A stretch of 64,000 nt of DNA, from the NCBI GenBank assembly GCA_964507445.1, contig CAZDQF010000001.1, positions 372,001 to 436,000 of the forward strand. The letters run 5' to 3'. Below the pieces are notes generated by a model that saw only the letters and a list, made by a program, of their open reading frames with translations, was not told the origin of the DNA and searched no databases. Origin of the DNA: GCA-2683135 sp964507445. Its GTDB lineage: Bacteria > Planctomycetota > GCA-002687715. The position numbers and the translations under genes are program-made. Shown piece by piece: positions 34,087-41,591 of the stretch (position 1 is its first letter; each line of letters begins with the position of its first letter).

Positions 34087-35646
34087 ATGTCCAGCACGAT
34101 CCCAATCTCGAGTTGCGCCATCATCGTCAATCACGACGACAACGTGGCCGTGGTCAAGAACGAGCTCAGCGGCGGCGAGCACGTGGAACTACCCGACGGC
34201 GCCGTCGTGGAGGTCACGGGCCCCGTCAACCGGGGGCACCGATTCGCCATCACCGACGTCCCGGCCGGAGAACGCCTGCGGCAGTACAGCCAGCCCATCG
34301 GCACCTCCCTGGGCATCAAGCAGGGAGAGCCTGTCTCCCCCGCCAACATGAGCAACGACGTGCCGGTGGTGCGGGACCTGCCAGCAGACCTCAGCAACGC
34401 GGCGCCCGACTTCCTCCCGGACGCACAGCGCGCCACCTTCCAGGGATACCGGCGACCGGACGGCAGGGTGGGCACCCGAAACCTCCTCCTCATCGTGCCC
34501 ACCAGCATGTGCTCCAGCACCGAGGCCATGCAGATCGCCACCCTCGGCGAGTTCACGGCGCTGAACCGCGAGGCCTACCCCAACGTGGACGGGATCGTCG
34601 CCATCCCCCACGCCCGGGGCTGCGGCTGCCAGGACGGGTCCACCATCGAGATCCTGATGCGCACCCTGGCCAACTACGCGGATCACCCCAACGTCGGCGC
34701 CGTGATCTTCATCGACCTGGGCTGCGAGAAGACCAACATGCAGGCCATGGACCGCTTCCTGGGCCGACGCGGTGGCCTGGCCTGGAACAAGCCGTCGGCG
34801 TGGATCGGCATCCAGGAGTCCGGCGGCACGCCCGAGGCGGTGGAGAAGGGCCTGCAACACGTCAAGGAGATGCTGCCTCTGGTCAACCAGGCTGAGCGGG
34901 AACAGGTCCCCGCCTCCGAGCTGGTGCTGGGGGTCAAGTGCGGCAGCTCCGACGGATTCTCCGGGCTCTCCTGCAATCCGGCCCTGGGTCGCGCCGCCGA
35001 CTCCCTGGTGCGCTCCGAAGGGACCGTGCTGATCACCGAGATCCCGGAGTTCTGCGGCGCCGAGCACGTCTTCGCCCAGCGCGCCAGGAACGCTGAGGTG
35101 GGCCGGGCGGTGTACGACATGGTGGACTGGTACAAGGACTACGCCGCCAAGTTCGGCGGTGTCCTCGGCGAGAACCCCAGCCCCGGCAACATGCGAGGCG
35201 GCCTGCTGAACATCACCATCAAGTCCCTGGGCGCCATGGCCAAGGCCGGGACCACCCGCATCGAAGGGGTCACGGAGTACTCCCAGCCCCCCAGCAGCAA
35301 GGGGCTCCACGTCATGCAGGGCCCGGGCTACGACCAGGAGTCCACCCCCGGGCTCGTCGGCGCCGGCGCCACGGTGGTGGTGTTCACCACCGGCAACGGC
35401 ACCACCATCGGCAACGCCATCTGCCCGGTCATCAAGCTGTCCTCCAACACCCGCACCTACGAGCGCATGCGCTCCGACATCGACCTCAACGCCGGCGGCG
35501 TCATCGACGGCACCCAGACCATCGACGAGGTGGGGGCCGAGGTCTACGAGCACATCATCAAGGTCGCCGGCGGGACCCCTGCCCTGGCGGAGGTGAACAA
35601 GCACCGGGAGTTCCAGGTCTGGGGCGAGAGGACCGTCTCGCTCTGA
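34087..35646 (+). CDS. UxaA-family sugar-acid dehydratase (altronate dehydratase-like)
   Basis: The 519-residue length agrees with full-length UxaA/GarD proteins. The N-terminal SAF-like domain (about 1-90, HDDNVAVVKNELSGGEHVEL) is followed by the dehydratase body: GYRRPDGRVGTRNLLLIVPT, PHARGCGC, LGCEKTNMQ, LGVKCGSSDGFSGLSCNPALG, and GAGATVVVFTTGNGTTIGNA. Members dehydrate altronate or galactarate to 2-keto-3-deoxy acids. In fucose loci of Campylobacter, UxaA-like proteins are assigned to fuconate dehydration. Located between a fuconolactonase and a diketo-acid hydrolase, it probably forms 2-keto-3-deoxy-L-fuconate or -rhamnonate. GTGAGGAC precedes the ATG. Confidence 0.87.
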   Translation: MSSTIPISSCAIIVNHDDNVAVVKNELSGGEHVELPDGAVVEVTGPVNRGHRFAITDVPAGERLRQYSQPIGTSLGIKQGEPVSPANMSNDVPVVRDLPADLSNAAPDFLPDAQRATFQGYRRPDGRVGTRNLLLIVPTSMCSSTEAMQIATLGEFTALNREAYPNVDGIVAIPHARGCGCQDGSTIEILMRTLANYADHPNVGAVIFIDLGCEKTNMQAMDRFLGRRGGLAWNKPSAWIGIQESGGTPEAVEKGLQHVKEMLPLVNQAEREQVPASELVLGVKCGSSDGFSGLSCNPALGRAADSLVRSEGTVLITEIPEFCGAEHVFAQRARNAEVGRAVYDMVDWYKDYAAKFGGVLGENPSPGNMRGGLLNITIKSLGAMAKAGTTRIEGVTEYSQPPSSKGLHVMQGPGYDQESTPGLVGAGATVVVFTTGNGTTIGNAICPVIKLSSNTRTYERMRSDIDLNAGGVIDGTQTIDEVGAEVYEHIIKVAGGTPALAEVNKHREFQVWGERTVSL

Positions 35647-35666
35647 CCCGTTATCATGCCCACCCC

Positions 35667-36401
35667 ATGCGGGTGGCATTGTTCCCGACCTGCCTCGTGG
35701 ACCAGATGTGGCCCTCCGTCGGCGTCTCCGCCGTCAGGGTGCTGCGCAACGTGGGATGCGAGGTCGTCTACGATCCGGACGTGACCTGCTGCGGCCAGCC
35801 GGCCTTCAACACCGGCTACGCAGCGGAGGCGCGTCGCGTCGCCGAGGGCACCGTAGACCGGCTCCTGGCCCTGGAACCGGACGCCGTCATCACCCCGTCC
35901 GGGTCCTGCTGCGCCATGTTCCACCATCTCCCCGGCCTGTGGCCCGAGGACGACCCCCGACACCGGGCCGCCACCAGGCTGGCCGGGCTCATGCGGGAGT
36001 TCGCAACCTTCCTGGTGCACGACCTCCAGGTCACGGATGTGGGCGCGCGTCGGGACGGCAAGGTCACCTGGCACGACGCCTGCCACGGCCTGCGGGAGCT
36101 CGGCATCAAGGACGAACCGCGGCGGCTGATCGAGGCGGTGGACGGGACGGAGCTGGTGGAGATGCCCGGCGCCGAGAGCTGCTGCGGCTTCGGCGGCACG
36201 TTCTCCGTCAAGCACGCCGACATCTCCGTGGCGATCCTGGATGAGAAGCTGCGCGCCCTCGAGTCCCTCGGGGTGGACACGGTGGTGTCGGGGGATGTCA
36301 GCTGCCTGATGCAGATCGGCGGGCGCCTGCAACGCACCGGGTCCAAGGTGGGAGTTCTCCACCTGGCCGAGCTCCTCGCCAGCGACGGAGCCTCCCGATG
36401 A
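35667..36401 (+). CDS. lutA: Lactate utilization protein A, (Fe-S)-binding CCG-domain subunit
   Basis: The 244-residue protein has two cysteine-rich CCG domains: DVTCCGQPAFNTGY near 36, PSGSCCAMF near 78, CHGLRELG near 144, and AESCCGFGGTFSVKH near 170. This is the layout of LutA/YkgE, a subunit of the non-flavin iron-sulfur L-lactate oxidation complex. It begins 20 bp after the dehydratase and its stop overlaps lutB (ATGA). In this operon the lactate would come from cleavage of a 2,4-diketo-3-deoxy sugar acid. Confidence 0.92.
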   Translation: MRVALFPTCLVDQMWPSVGVSAVRVLRNVGCEVVYDPDVTCCGQPAFNTGYAAEARRVAEGTVDRLLALEPDAVITPSGSCCAMFHHLPGLWPEDDPRHRAATRLAGLMREFATFLVHDLQVTDVGARRDGKVTWHDACHGLRELGIKDEPRRLIEAVDGTELVEMPGAESCCGFGGTFSVKHADISVAILDEKLRALESLGVDTVVSGDVSCLMQIGGRLQRTGSKVGVLHLAELLASDGASR

Positions 36402-37843
36402 GCGAGCTGACCCCGGAACGGTTCCGCGCCCAGGCCCGTGACGCGCTGCGAGACGACATCCTCCGGGGCGCCCTGCGCAACGCCACCAGCCTGTTCGGGG
36501 AGCGCCGAGAAGGAGCCATCGCCGACGTCCCCGACTGGGAGGCCCTGCGGGAGACGGCCCGCGGTGTCAAGGAGCACGTCCTGTTCAACCTGGACACCTA
36601 CCTCGAACAATTCGAGACCCAGGCCACCGCGCAAGGTACTCGGGTCCACTGGGCGCGGGACGCGGAAGAGGCCTGCCGCATCATCGTCGGCCTGGCGGAG
36701 GACGCCGGCGCCGCCACGGTGGTCAAGTCCAAGAGCATGGTGTCCGAAGAGGTCCACCTGAACCGGGCCCTCGAGCGGGCCGGGGTGGAACCAGTGGAGA
36801 CGGACCTGGGCGAGTGGATCATCCAGCTGGCGGGAGAGACTCCGTCCCACATCATCGTCCCGGCCATCCACAAGACCAAGCGCCAGATCGCCGAGCTGTT
36901 CACGGACAAGGTCGGCCTGGCGCCCACGAACGACGAGAAGAAGCTCACGGAGTGCGCCCGGGGCATCCTTCGGACCTGCTTCGCCGAGGCAGGCATGGGA
37001 GTCAGCGGCGCCAACTTCCTCATCGCCGACACCGGGTCCATCCTGTTGCTCGAGAACGAGGGCAACATCCGCATGACCACGTCCCTCCCCCGGGTCCACG
37101 TGGCCATCGCCGGCATGGAGAAGATCCTCCCCACCACCACGGACCTGGCGCCGTTCCTCCGGCTCCTGCCCCGCTCTGGAACGGGCCAGCACCTCACCAC
37201 CTACCAGTCCCTCATCAGCGGCCCCCGTCGGCCGGGAGACGAGGAAGGGCCTGAGGAGGTCCACGTGGTGCTGCTGGACAACGGACGATCAGCGCTGCTT
37301 CGGGAGCGCGTCACCCGACAGACGCTCAACTGCATCCGCTGCGGCGCGTGCCTCAACGCCTGCCCCGTCTATCAGCAGATCGGAGGCCACGCCTACGGGT
37401 CCGTCTACCCGGGGCCCATCGGCGCCATCGTCACGCCGCAGCTTCAAGGAGCCGCCAAGGCCGCTGAGCTGCCGTACGCATCCAGCCTCTGCGGCGCCTG
37501 CCGCGAGGTCTGCCCGGTCAAGATCGACATCCCGGAGGTCCTCCTCCATCTCCGCCAGTGCATCGCCGAGGGCAAACCCACGCCCGCTGCACCGGACGAC
37601 ACCCCCCATCGTCCCCTGGCCGAACGCGTCGCCTTCCGACTCTGGGCGTGGTGGTGGCGCGGGCCGCGCCGCTACCGGTTCACCACCTGGTTGGGCCGCA
37701 TGGTGCTGCGACGGCGGTGGCTCCGCTGGATGGCGCCGGTGCGCGGCTGGACCCGGACCCGGGACCTGAGGCCACCGGCCCGGCGCAGCTTCCAGCAGCT
37801 CTGGCGAGAGACCCTCGCCGAGGAGGGCACCCGTGCCCCCTAA
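36398..37843 (+). CDS. lutB: Lactate utilization protein B, iron-sulfur subunit
   Basis: The 481-residue protein has the LutB fold. The N-terminal LUD domain carries KSKSMVSEEVHLN near residue 110. Two 4Fe-4S clusters follow, at CIRCGACLNACP (Cys312, 315, 318, 322) and CGACREVCP (Cys365, 368, 372). A C-terminal basic segment ends the protein. It carries electrons from L-lactate oxidation in the LutABC complex, probably to the quinone pool. Translation is coupled to lutA, and it overlaps lutC by 11 bases. Confidence 0.94.
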   Translation: MSELTPERFRAQARDALRDDILRGALRNATSLFGERREGAIADVPDWEALRETARGVKEHVLFNLDTYLEQFETQATAQGTRVHWARDAEEACRIIVGLAEDAGAATVVKSKSMVSEEVHLNRALERAGVEPVETDLGEWIIQLAGETPSHIIVPAIHKTKRQIAELFTDKVGLAPTNDEKKLTECARGILRTCFAEAGMGVSGANFLIADTGSILLLENEGNIRMTTSLPRVHVAIAGMEKILPTTTDLAPFLRLLPRSGTGQHLTTYQSLISGPRRPGDEEGPEEVHVVLLDNGRSALLRERVTRQTLNCIRCGACLNACPVYQQIGGHAYGSVYPGPIGAIVTPQLQGAAKAAELPYASSLCGACREVCPVKIDIPEVLLHLRQCIAEGKPTPAAPDDTPHRPLAERVAFRLWAWWWRGPRRYRFTTWLGRMVLRRRWLRWMAPVRGWTRTRDLRPPARRSFQQLWRETLAEEGTRAP

Positions 37844-38513
37844 GGACGGACGCGAACAGGTCCTGGCCGCGGTCAAGGCCCACCTCGACGTCGCTCGTGC
37901 GGCGGAGGCTCCGCCGCCGCACCCGGCGCCCGATCGCGCGGCGGCGGGCCGATGCCCGCTCCCCGCGGATCAGGCCGGCCTGACGGATCGCTTCCGGCAG
38001 ACCCTGGAGAAGGTCGGGGGCGTCGTCACCATCGTCCGTGATCAGGCGGAGGCGGCGGCAGCGCTCGCACGAATCATCAGCGACCGAGACGCTCGCCGGA
38101 TCGCCGTGTCCGACGGCCCCCTGGCCACGTCCCTGGCCGATGGGCTGTCCGACGTCACGGTGATCGATCGCCAGGACCGCGCCGCGTTGCTGGCGTGCGA
38201 CGCCGGTCTCACCCAATGTCAATGGGGCGTGGCGGAGACCGGCTCTCTCGTGCTTTGCTCCGCCGATGAAGAATACCGCCTGGTCTCCCTCGTGCCCCCC
38301 ATCCATGTAGCGCTCCTGAGCGGTTCGCGTATCCTGGGCGGCCTGGACGAAGCGCTGCAGCGCATCGGGACCGCGGACGCAGAGGACCTGCCCAGAGCGG
38401 TCACCTTCGTCACCGGCCCGTCACGGACGGCGGACATCGAACTGACCCTGGTGGTGGGAGTGCACGGCCCGCGCGAGTTGCACGTCATCGTCCTGGAGGA
38501 GGAGACCCTGTGA
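37833..38513 (+). CDS. lutC: Lactate utilization protein C (LUD domain)
   Basis: The 226-residue LUD-domain protein starts at GTG 37833, inside the end of lutB. The family segment QWGVAETGSLVLCS is at about 129-142, followed by YRLVSLVPPIHVALL, and the protein ends with VTFVTGPSRTADIELTLVVG and HGPRELHVIVLEE, the standard LutC closing. It is the third component of the L-lactate oxidation complex. The stop overlaps the start of the FAH-family gene by 3 bases, so lactate oxidation and lactate production are translationally linked. Confidence 0.93.
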   Translation: MPPKDGREQVLAAVKAHLDVARAAEAPPPHPAPDRAAAGRCPLPADQAGLTDRFRQTLEKVGGVVTIVRDQAEAAAALARIISDRDARRIAVSDGPLATSLADGLSDVTVIDRQDRAALLACDAGLTQCQWGVAETGSLVLCSADEEYRLVSLVPPIHVALLSGSRILGGLDEALQRIGTADAEDLPRAVTFVTGPSRTADIELTLVVGVHGPRELHVIVLEEETL

Positions 38514-39430
38514 AGTTCATCTCGTTCGTAAAGGACACCGGCGGAGGCCTGCGCTTCGGCGCGCTCGCAGACAACGGCGACTCCGTCGTCGACCTCTCCG
38601 CCCCCGCGTCCGGCATCGAACGCCCCGCCGCGTTCCTCGACTGGTTCGACCTGGACGCCCCCTGCCACCAAGAGGCTCGGGACCTGATCAGTCGCTCCGA
38701 AGCCGACCTCTCCGCTCGCGCCGAGCTGGAAGGCTCCGGCTGCCTCATCCCGAGAGACGAGGCCCTCCTGTTGGCCCCCGTCCCCCGCCCCGGCAAGCTC
38801 ATCTGCATCGGCCTCAATTACCGCGACCACGCCGAAGAGAGCGGCATGGACATCCCGGAGTCACCGGTGGTGTTCTCCAAGTTCCCCACCTCCGTGGTAG
38901 GCCCCCACGGGCCGGTCTCCCTGCCTTCAGGCAGCGCGGAGGTGGACTACGAAGCGGAGCTGGCGGTGGTCATCGGGCGCCGCGCCACTCGCGTCGAAGC
39001 CGCGGACGCCTACGACCACATCCTCGGCTACACGAACCTGAACGACGTCAGCGCGCGAGACTTCCAGTTCGCCGACGGGCAGTGGCAGCGAGGCAAGTCC
39101 TGCGACACCTTCGCTCCCATGGGACCCTTCATCGCCACCACGGACGAAGTCCCGGACCCCCATCAGCTGTCCATCAAGCTACGCCTCAACGGGGCCACCA
39201 TGCAGGACTCCTGCACGGACCAGCTGATCTTCGGCGTGCCCCAACTCGTGTCCTTCCTCTCCCAGACCATCACCCTGGAGCCCGGAGACGTGATCGCCAC
39301 CGGGACACCACCGGGGGTCGGCTTCGCCCGCAAGCCGCCGGTGTACATCCAGGACGGTGACCGGATGGAGGTTGAGGTCCAGGGCCTGGGGGTCCTCGAG
39401 AATCCCGTCACGGGCGCCGGCCAGCCCTAG
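38510..39430 (+). CDS. Fumarylacetoacetate hydrolase family protein (2,4-diketo-3-deoxy-L-fuconate/rhamnonate hydrolase candidate)
   Basis: The 306-residue protein has the FAH C-terminal fold: ICIGLNYRDHAEESGMD near 100, PVVFSKFPTSVVGP, the metal-binding EVDYEAELAVVIG, GYTNLNDVSARDFQ, GKSCDTFAPMGP, and the closing ATGTPPGVGFARKPP. Family members cleave C-C bonds in diketo acids. In oxidative L-fucose and L-rhamnose pathways such a hydrolase yields pyruvate plus L-lactate. The overlap with lutC supports that role over unrelated acylpyruvase activity. The start is GTG 38510. It is the last gene of the plus-strand operon that began with the SDR at 33115. Confidence 0.9.
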   Translation: MKFISFVKDTGGGLRFGALADNGDSVVDLSAPASGIERPAAFLDWFDLDAPCHQEARDLISRSEADLSARAELEGSGCLIPRDEALLLAPVPRPGKLICIGLNYRDHAEESGMDIPESPVVFSKFPTSVVGPHGPVSLPSGSAEVDYEAELAVVIGRRATRVEAADAYDHILGYTNLNDVSARDFQFADGQWQRGKSCDTFAPMGPFIATTDEVPDPHQLSIKLRLNGATMQDSCTDQLIFGVPQLVSFLSQTITLEPGDVIATGTPPGVGFARKPPVYIQDGDRMEVEVQGLGVLENPVTGAGQP

Positions 39431-39432
39431 CC

Positions 39433-39960
39433 ATGAAGGGAGCTCGGCTCAACCGCAAGCTCCACCGATGGGGCGCCATCCTCACCGCCGCGCCGCTTCT
39501 CATCATCATCTGCACCGGCGTGCTGCTGCAGCTGAAGAAGGAGGTGACGTGGATCCAGCCCCCCCCAGGCCGCAGCACCTCCCCAGCCCTCACCCTGACG
39601 TTCGAACAACTGTTGGAGAAGGTCAGGACTTCGCCGGCCGCCCGAGAGGCCGGCATCTCCACATGGGATGACGTGGACCGGCTGGACGTCCGGGTGGACC
39701 GGGGCGTGGTCAAGGTCCGAGGCAAGAACCGCTGGGAGGTGCAGGTGGACACCGGCAGCGGAGAGATCCGCCACGTGGCCTACCGACGCTCCGACCTCAT
39801 CGAATCCCTGCACGACGGCTCCTGGTTCCACGACAAGGCCAAGCTCTGGATCTTCCTGCCCTCGGGCCTGATCCTCCTCGGGCTCTGGGTGACCGGCCTC
39901 TACCTGTGGCTGCTCCCCCACCTGATGAAGCGCAGAAAGAAGAAATCCGCGGCCGCCTGA
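39433..39960 (+). CDS. PepSY-associated membrane protein
   Basis: The 175-residue protein has a helix near each end (about 14-34 and 140-164) and a periplasmic PepSY-like region between them. The start KLHRWGAILTAAPLLIIICTGVLL is typical of PepSY-TM proteins (LHxxxG...TG). The end, SLHDGSWFHDKAKLWIFLPSG followed by LWVTGLYLW, is equally typical of PepSY-associated membrane helices, some of which act in iron or flavin reduction. It lies 2 bp after the FAH gene, so it may be co-transcribed. A role in electron transfer is possible but not shown. Confidence 0.75.
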   Translation: MKGARLNRKLHRWGAILTAAPLLIIICTGVLLQLKKEVTWIQPPPGRSTSPALTLTFEQLLEKVRTSPAAREAGISTWDDVDRLDVRVDRGVVKVRGKNRWEVQVDTGSGEIRHVAYRRSDLIESLHDGSWFHDKAKLWIFLPSGLILLGLWVTGLYLWLLPHLMKRRKKKSAAA

Positions 39961-40009
39961 GCCTCTGCCTCTTTCGTCGCCAGGGCCGGTGTCGTGATAC
40001 CATCCGGCC

Positions 40010-41245
40010 ATGCGTACCCTCCTCCTCCTCACCCTGTCCGTGTGCGTCGTCGGCGCCCAGGAAGTCGACTTCGACCAGCACGTCAAGCCGATCCTCGAGA
40101 ACAACTGCTACAAGTGCCACGGCGCCCAACGTCAGAAGGGCGACCTGCGCCTCGACCACTGGACCGACGGGCTCGGCAAGGGGGACCACCCGGTGCTGGT
40201 GCCCGGCCAACCGGACAAGAGCGGGCTCCTGAACCGGGTCCTGCTACCGGCGGACGACCCGGACTTCATGCCCAAGTCCGGGGAGCCTCTCTCCAAGGAT
40301 GAGCTCGGCGTCCTCAAGGCCTGGATCGCCCAGGGCGCCAAGTGGCCCAAGACGGAGGTCAAGGACCCGGACGCCGAATGGAACGCCCAGTTCGACATCG
40401 GTGAACTGACGGACGGAGAGAAGGCGGCGCAAGCGAAGGCCATGGCGAGTGTCAAGGAGATGGGCGGCATCGCCAACCACATCGCCAAGACCACCCCGGC
40501 GGTGGACGTGAACCTGAGCCTGCTCGGGGCCAAGGTGACCGACGACACCCTCGGCACGCTCGCGGGGCTCCGACGCAGCTTGGTGTGGCTCAACCTGACG
40601 CGGACCGGGGTCACCGACGCCGGCCTGCAAGCGGTGGGTCAGCAGACCCGACTCAAGCGGCTGCACCTGGCCCGCACCGGCGTGGGCGACGCCGGCCTCG
40701 CCCACCTGAAGGGCCTCAACGGCCTCACCTACCTCAACCTCTACGGCACCAACGTCACCGACGCGGGGCTCGCCCACCTGGCGGGCATGAAGGACCTGAA
40801 GAAGCTCTACGTCTGGCAGACCAAGGTCACCCCTGAGGGGGCGGCGAAGCTGAAGGCTGCGCTCCCGGAGTTGATCATCGACACCGGCGTCTACGCCAAG
40901 CCCGTGGTGGTCAAGGTAGAGACCAAGCCCATGCCGGTGAACAAGAAGTGCCCGGTGAGCGGCAAGGGGGTCAGCGCCGAGTCCACTTCCACGTTCGAAG
41001 ACCAGCTCGTCGCCTTCTGCTGCAACAACTGCAAGGGCGCCTTCGACAAGGACCCGGCCAAGTTCGCGGACAAGGTGGACGGATTGAAGCGCAAGCCGGT
41101 GAACGCCAAGTGCCCGGTGAAGGGCACCAACGTCAACCCGGACCATGTGGTCAAGCACGACGGCAAGGTCGTCGGGTTCTGCTGCGGTGGGTGCAAGGCG
41201 GCCTTCACCAAGGACCCGGCCAAGTTCGCCGCCAAGATCAAGTAG
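40010..41245 (+). CDS. Secreted protein: cytochrome-type CxxCH domain, leucine-rich repeats and two YHS/TRASH-like metal domains
   Basis: The 411-residue protein has a signal peptide (about 1-16, cleaved near VVGAQ). A planctomycete PSC1-type domain carries CYKCH at 33-37 as a heme-binding motif, with the usual DQHVKPILENNCYKCHG and DFMPKSGEPLS. About 155-285 is a leucine-rich repeat array with VTDAGLxxxxG-type units. The C-terminus has two copies of a metal-binding module, KCPVSGKGV then FCCNNCKGAFDKDPAKF (about 303-350), and KCPVKGTNV then FCCGGCKAAFTKDPAKF (about 365-408). This combination suggests a periplasmic metal- or redox-handling protein. Confidence 0.83.
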   Translation: MRTLLLLTLSVCVVGAQEVDFDQHVKPILENNCYKCHGAQRQKGDLRLDHWTDGLGKGDHPVLVPGQPDKSGLLNRVLLPADDPDFMPKSGEPLSKDELGVLKAWIAQGAKWPKTEVKDPDAEWNAQFDIGELTDGEKAAQAKAMASVKEMGGIANHIAKTTPAVDVNLSLLGAKVTDDTLGTLAGLRRSLVWLNLTRTGVTDAGLQAVGQQTRLKRLHLARTGVGDAGLAHLKGLNGLTYLNLYGTNVTDAGLAHLAGMKDLKKLYVWQTKVTPEGAAKLKAALPELIIDTGVYAKPVVVKVETKPMPVNKKCPVSGKGVSAESTSTFEDQLVAFCCNNCKGAFDKDPAKFADKVDGLKRKPVNAKCPVKGTNVNPDHVVKHDGKVVGFCCGGCKAAFTKDPAKFAAKIK

Positions 41246-41255
41246 GCGGCGCCCC

Positions 41256-41591
41256 TCAGAACAAGGCCAGCACGTTCTCCGGAGGCCGGCCGATGACGGC
41301 GCGGTCGCCCTTCACCACCACCGGCCGCTCCATGAGGCCGGGCTCGGCGGCCATGGCCGCCAGCACCTGCTCGTCGGAGGCTCCCTCCAGCGCCGCCGCC
41401 GCCGGCTCCCGCTTGCGCAGCAACCCAGCCGGCGCCACCCCCAACTTCCGGCAGATGCCCTCGAGGGTGGGCGCGTCCGCCGGGGACTTCATGTACTCCA
41501 CCACCTGGGGAGTGACCCCCTGCTCCTGGATCAGGGCGAGGGTCTGACGGGACTTGCTTCAGCGCTGGTTGTGGTAGATGGTGATCGACAT
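41256..41591 (-). CDS. arsC: ArsC-family (arsenate reductase-like) protein, probable selenoprotein with in-frame TGA at the active-site cysteine
   Basis: Read through one in-frame TGA, this is a full-length 111-residue ArsC/Spx-like protein. The N-terminus reads MSITIYHNQR, then TGA (41561-41559, codon 11), then SKSRQTLALI. In ArsC proteins the catalytic cysteine sits exactly there, in a YHNPxCxxSRxTL context, so UGA as selenocysteine is the natural reading. Downstream are VVEYMKSPADAPTLEGICRK, LLRKREP, and the RPVVVKGDRAVIGRPPENVL ending. ATG 41591 has a GGAGA at proper spacing. A hairpin lies 3' of the UGA. ArsC enzymes reduce arsenate or act as thiol oxidoreductases. The alternative is a single-base nonsense mutation or error, but the remaining 100 codons are intact. 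It is convergent with the cytochrome-LRR gene and its start overlaps the divergent lipoprotein gene. Confidence 0.8.
41514..41544 (-). promoter_or_regulatory. Candidate bacterial SECIS hairpin in arsC
   Basis: In the arsC message, GACC (41544-41541) pairs with GGUC (41517-41514) and CCCUG (41536-41532) pairs with CAGGG (41522-41518). A 4-base bulge is on the 5' side and the apical loop has 9 bases (41531-41523). The loop begins 27 nucleotides after the UGA, a position suited to a bacterial SECIS that binds SelB. If the terminal GC pair opens, the loop starts with G, as is common in such elements. This was folded by eye only. Confidence 0.45.

Noticed and set aside
41559..41561. TGA in arsC as a simple pseudogene mutation
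   Set aside because: Not excluded, but less likely: it coincides with the catalytic cysteine, the rest of the frame is intact, and a hairpin follows.
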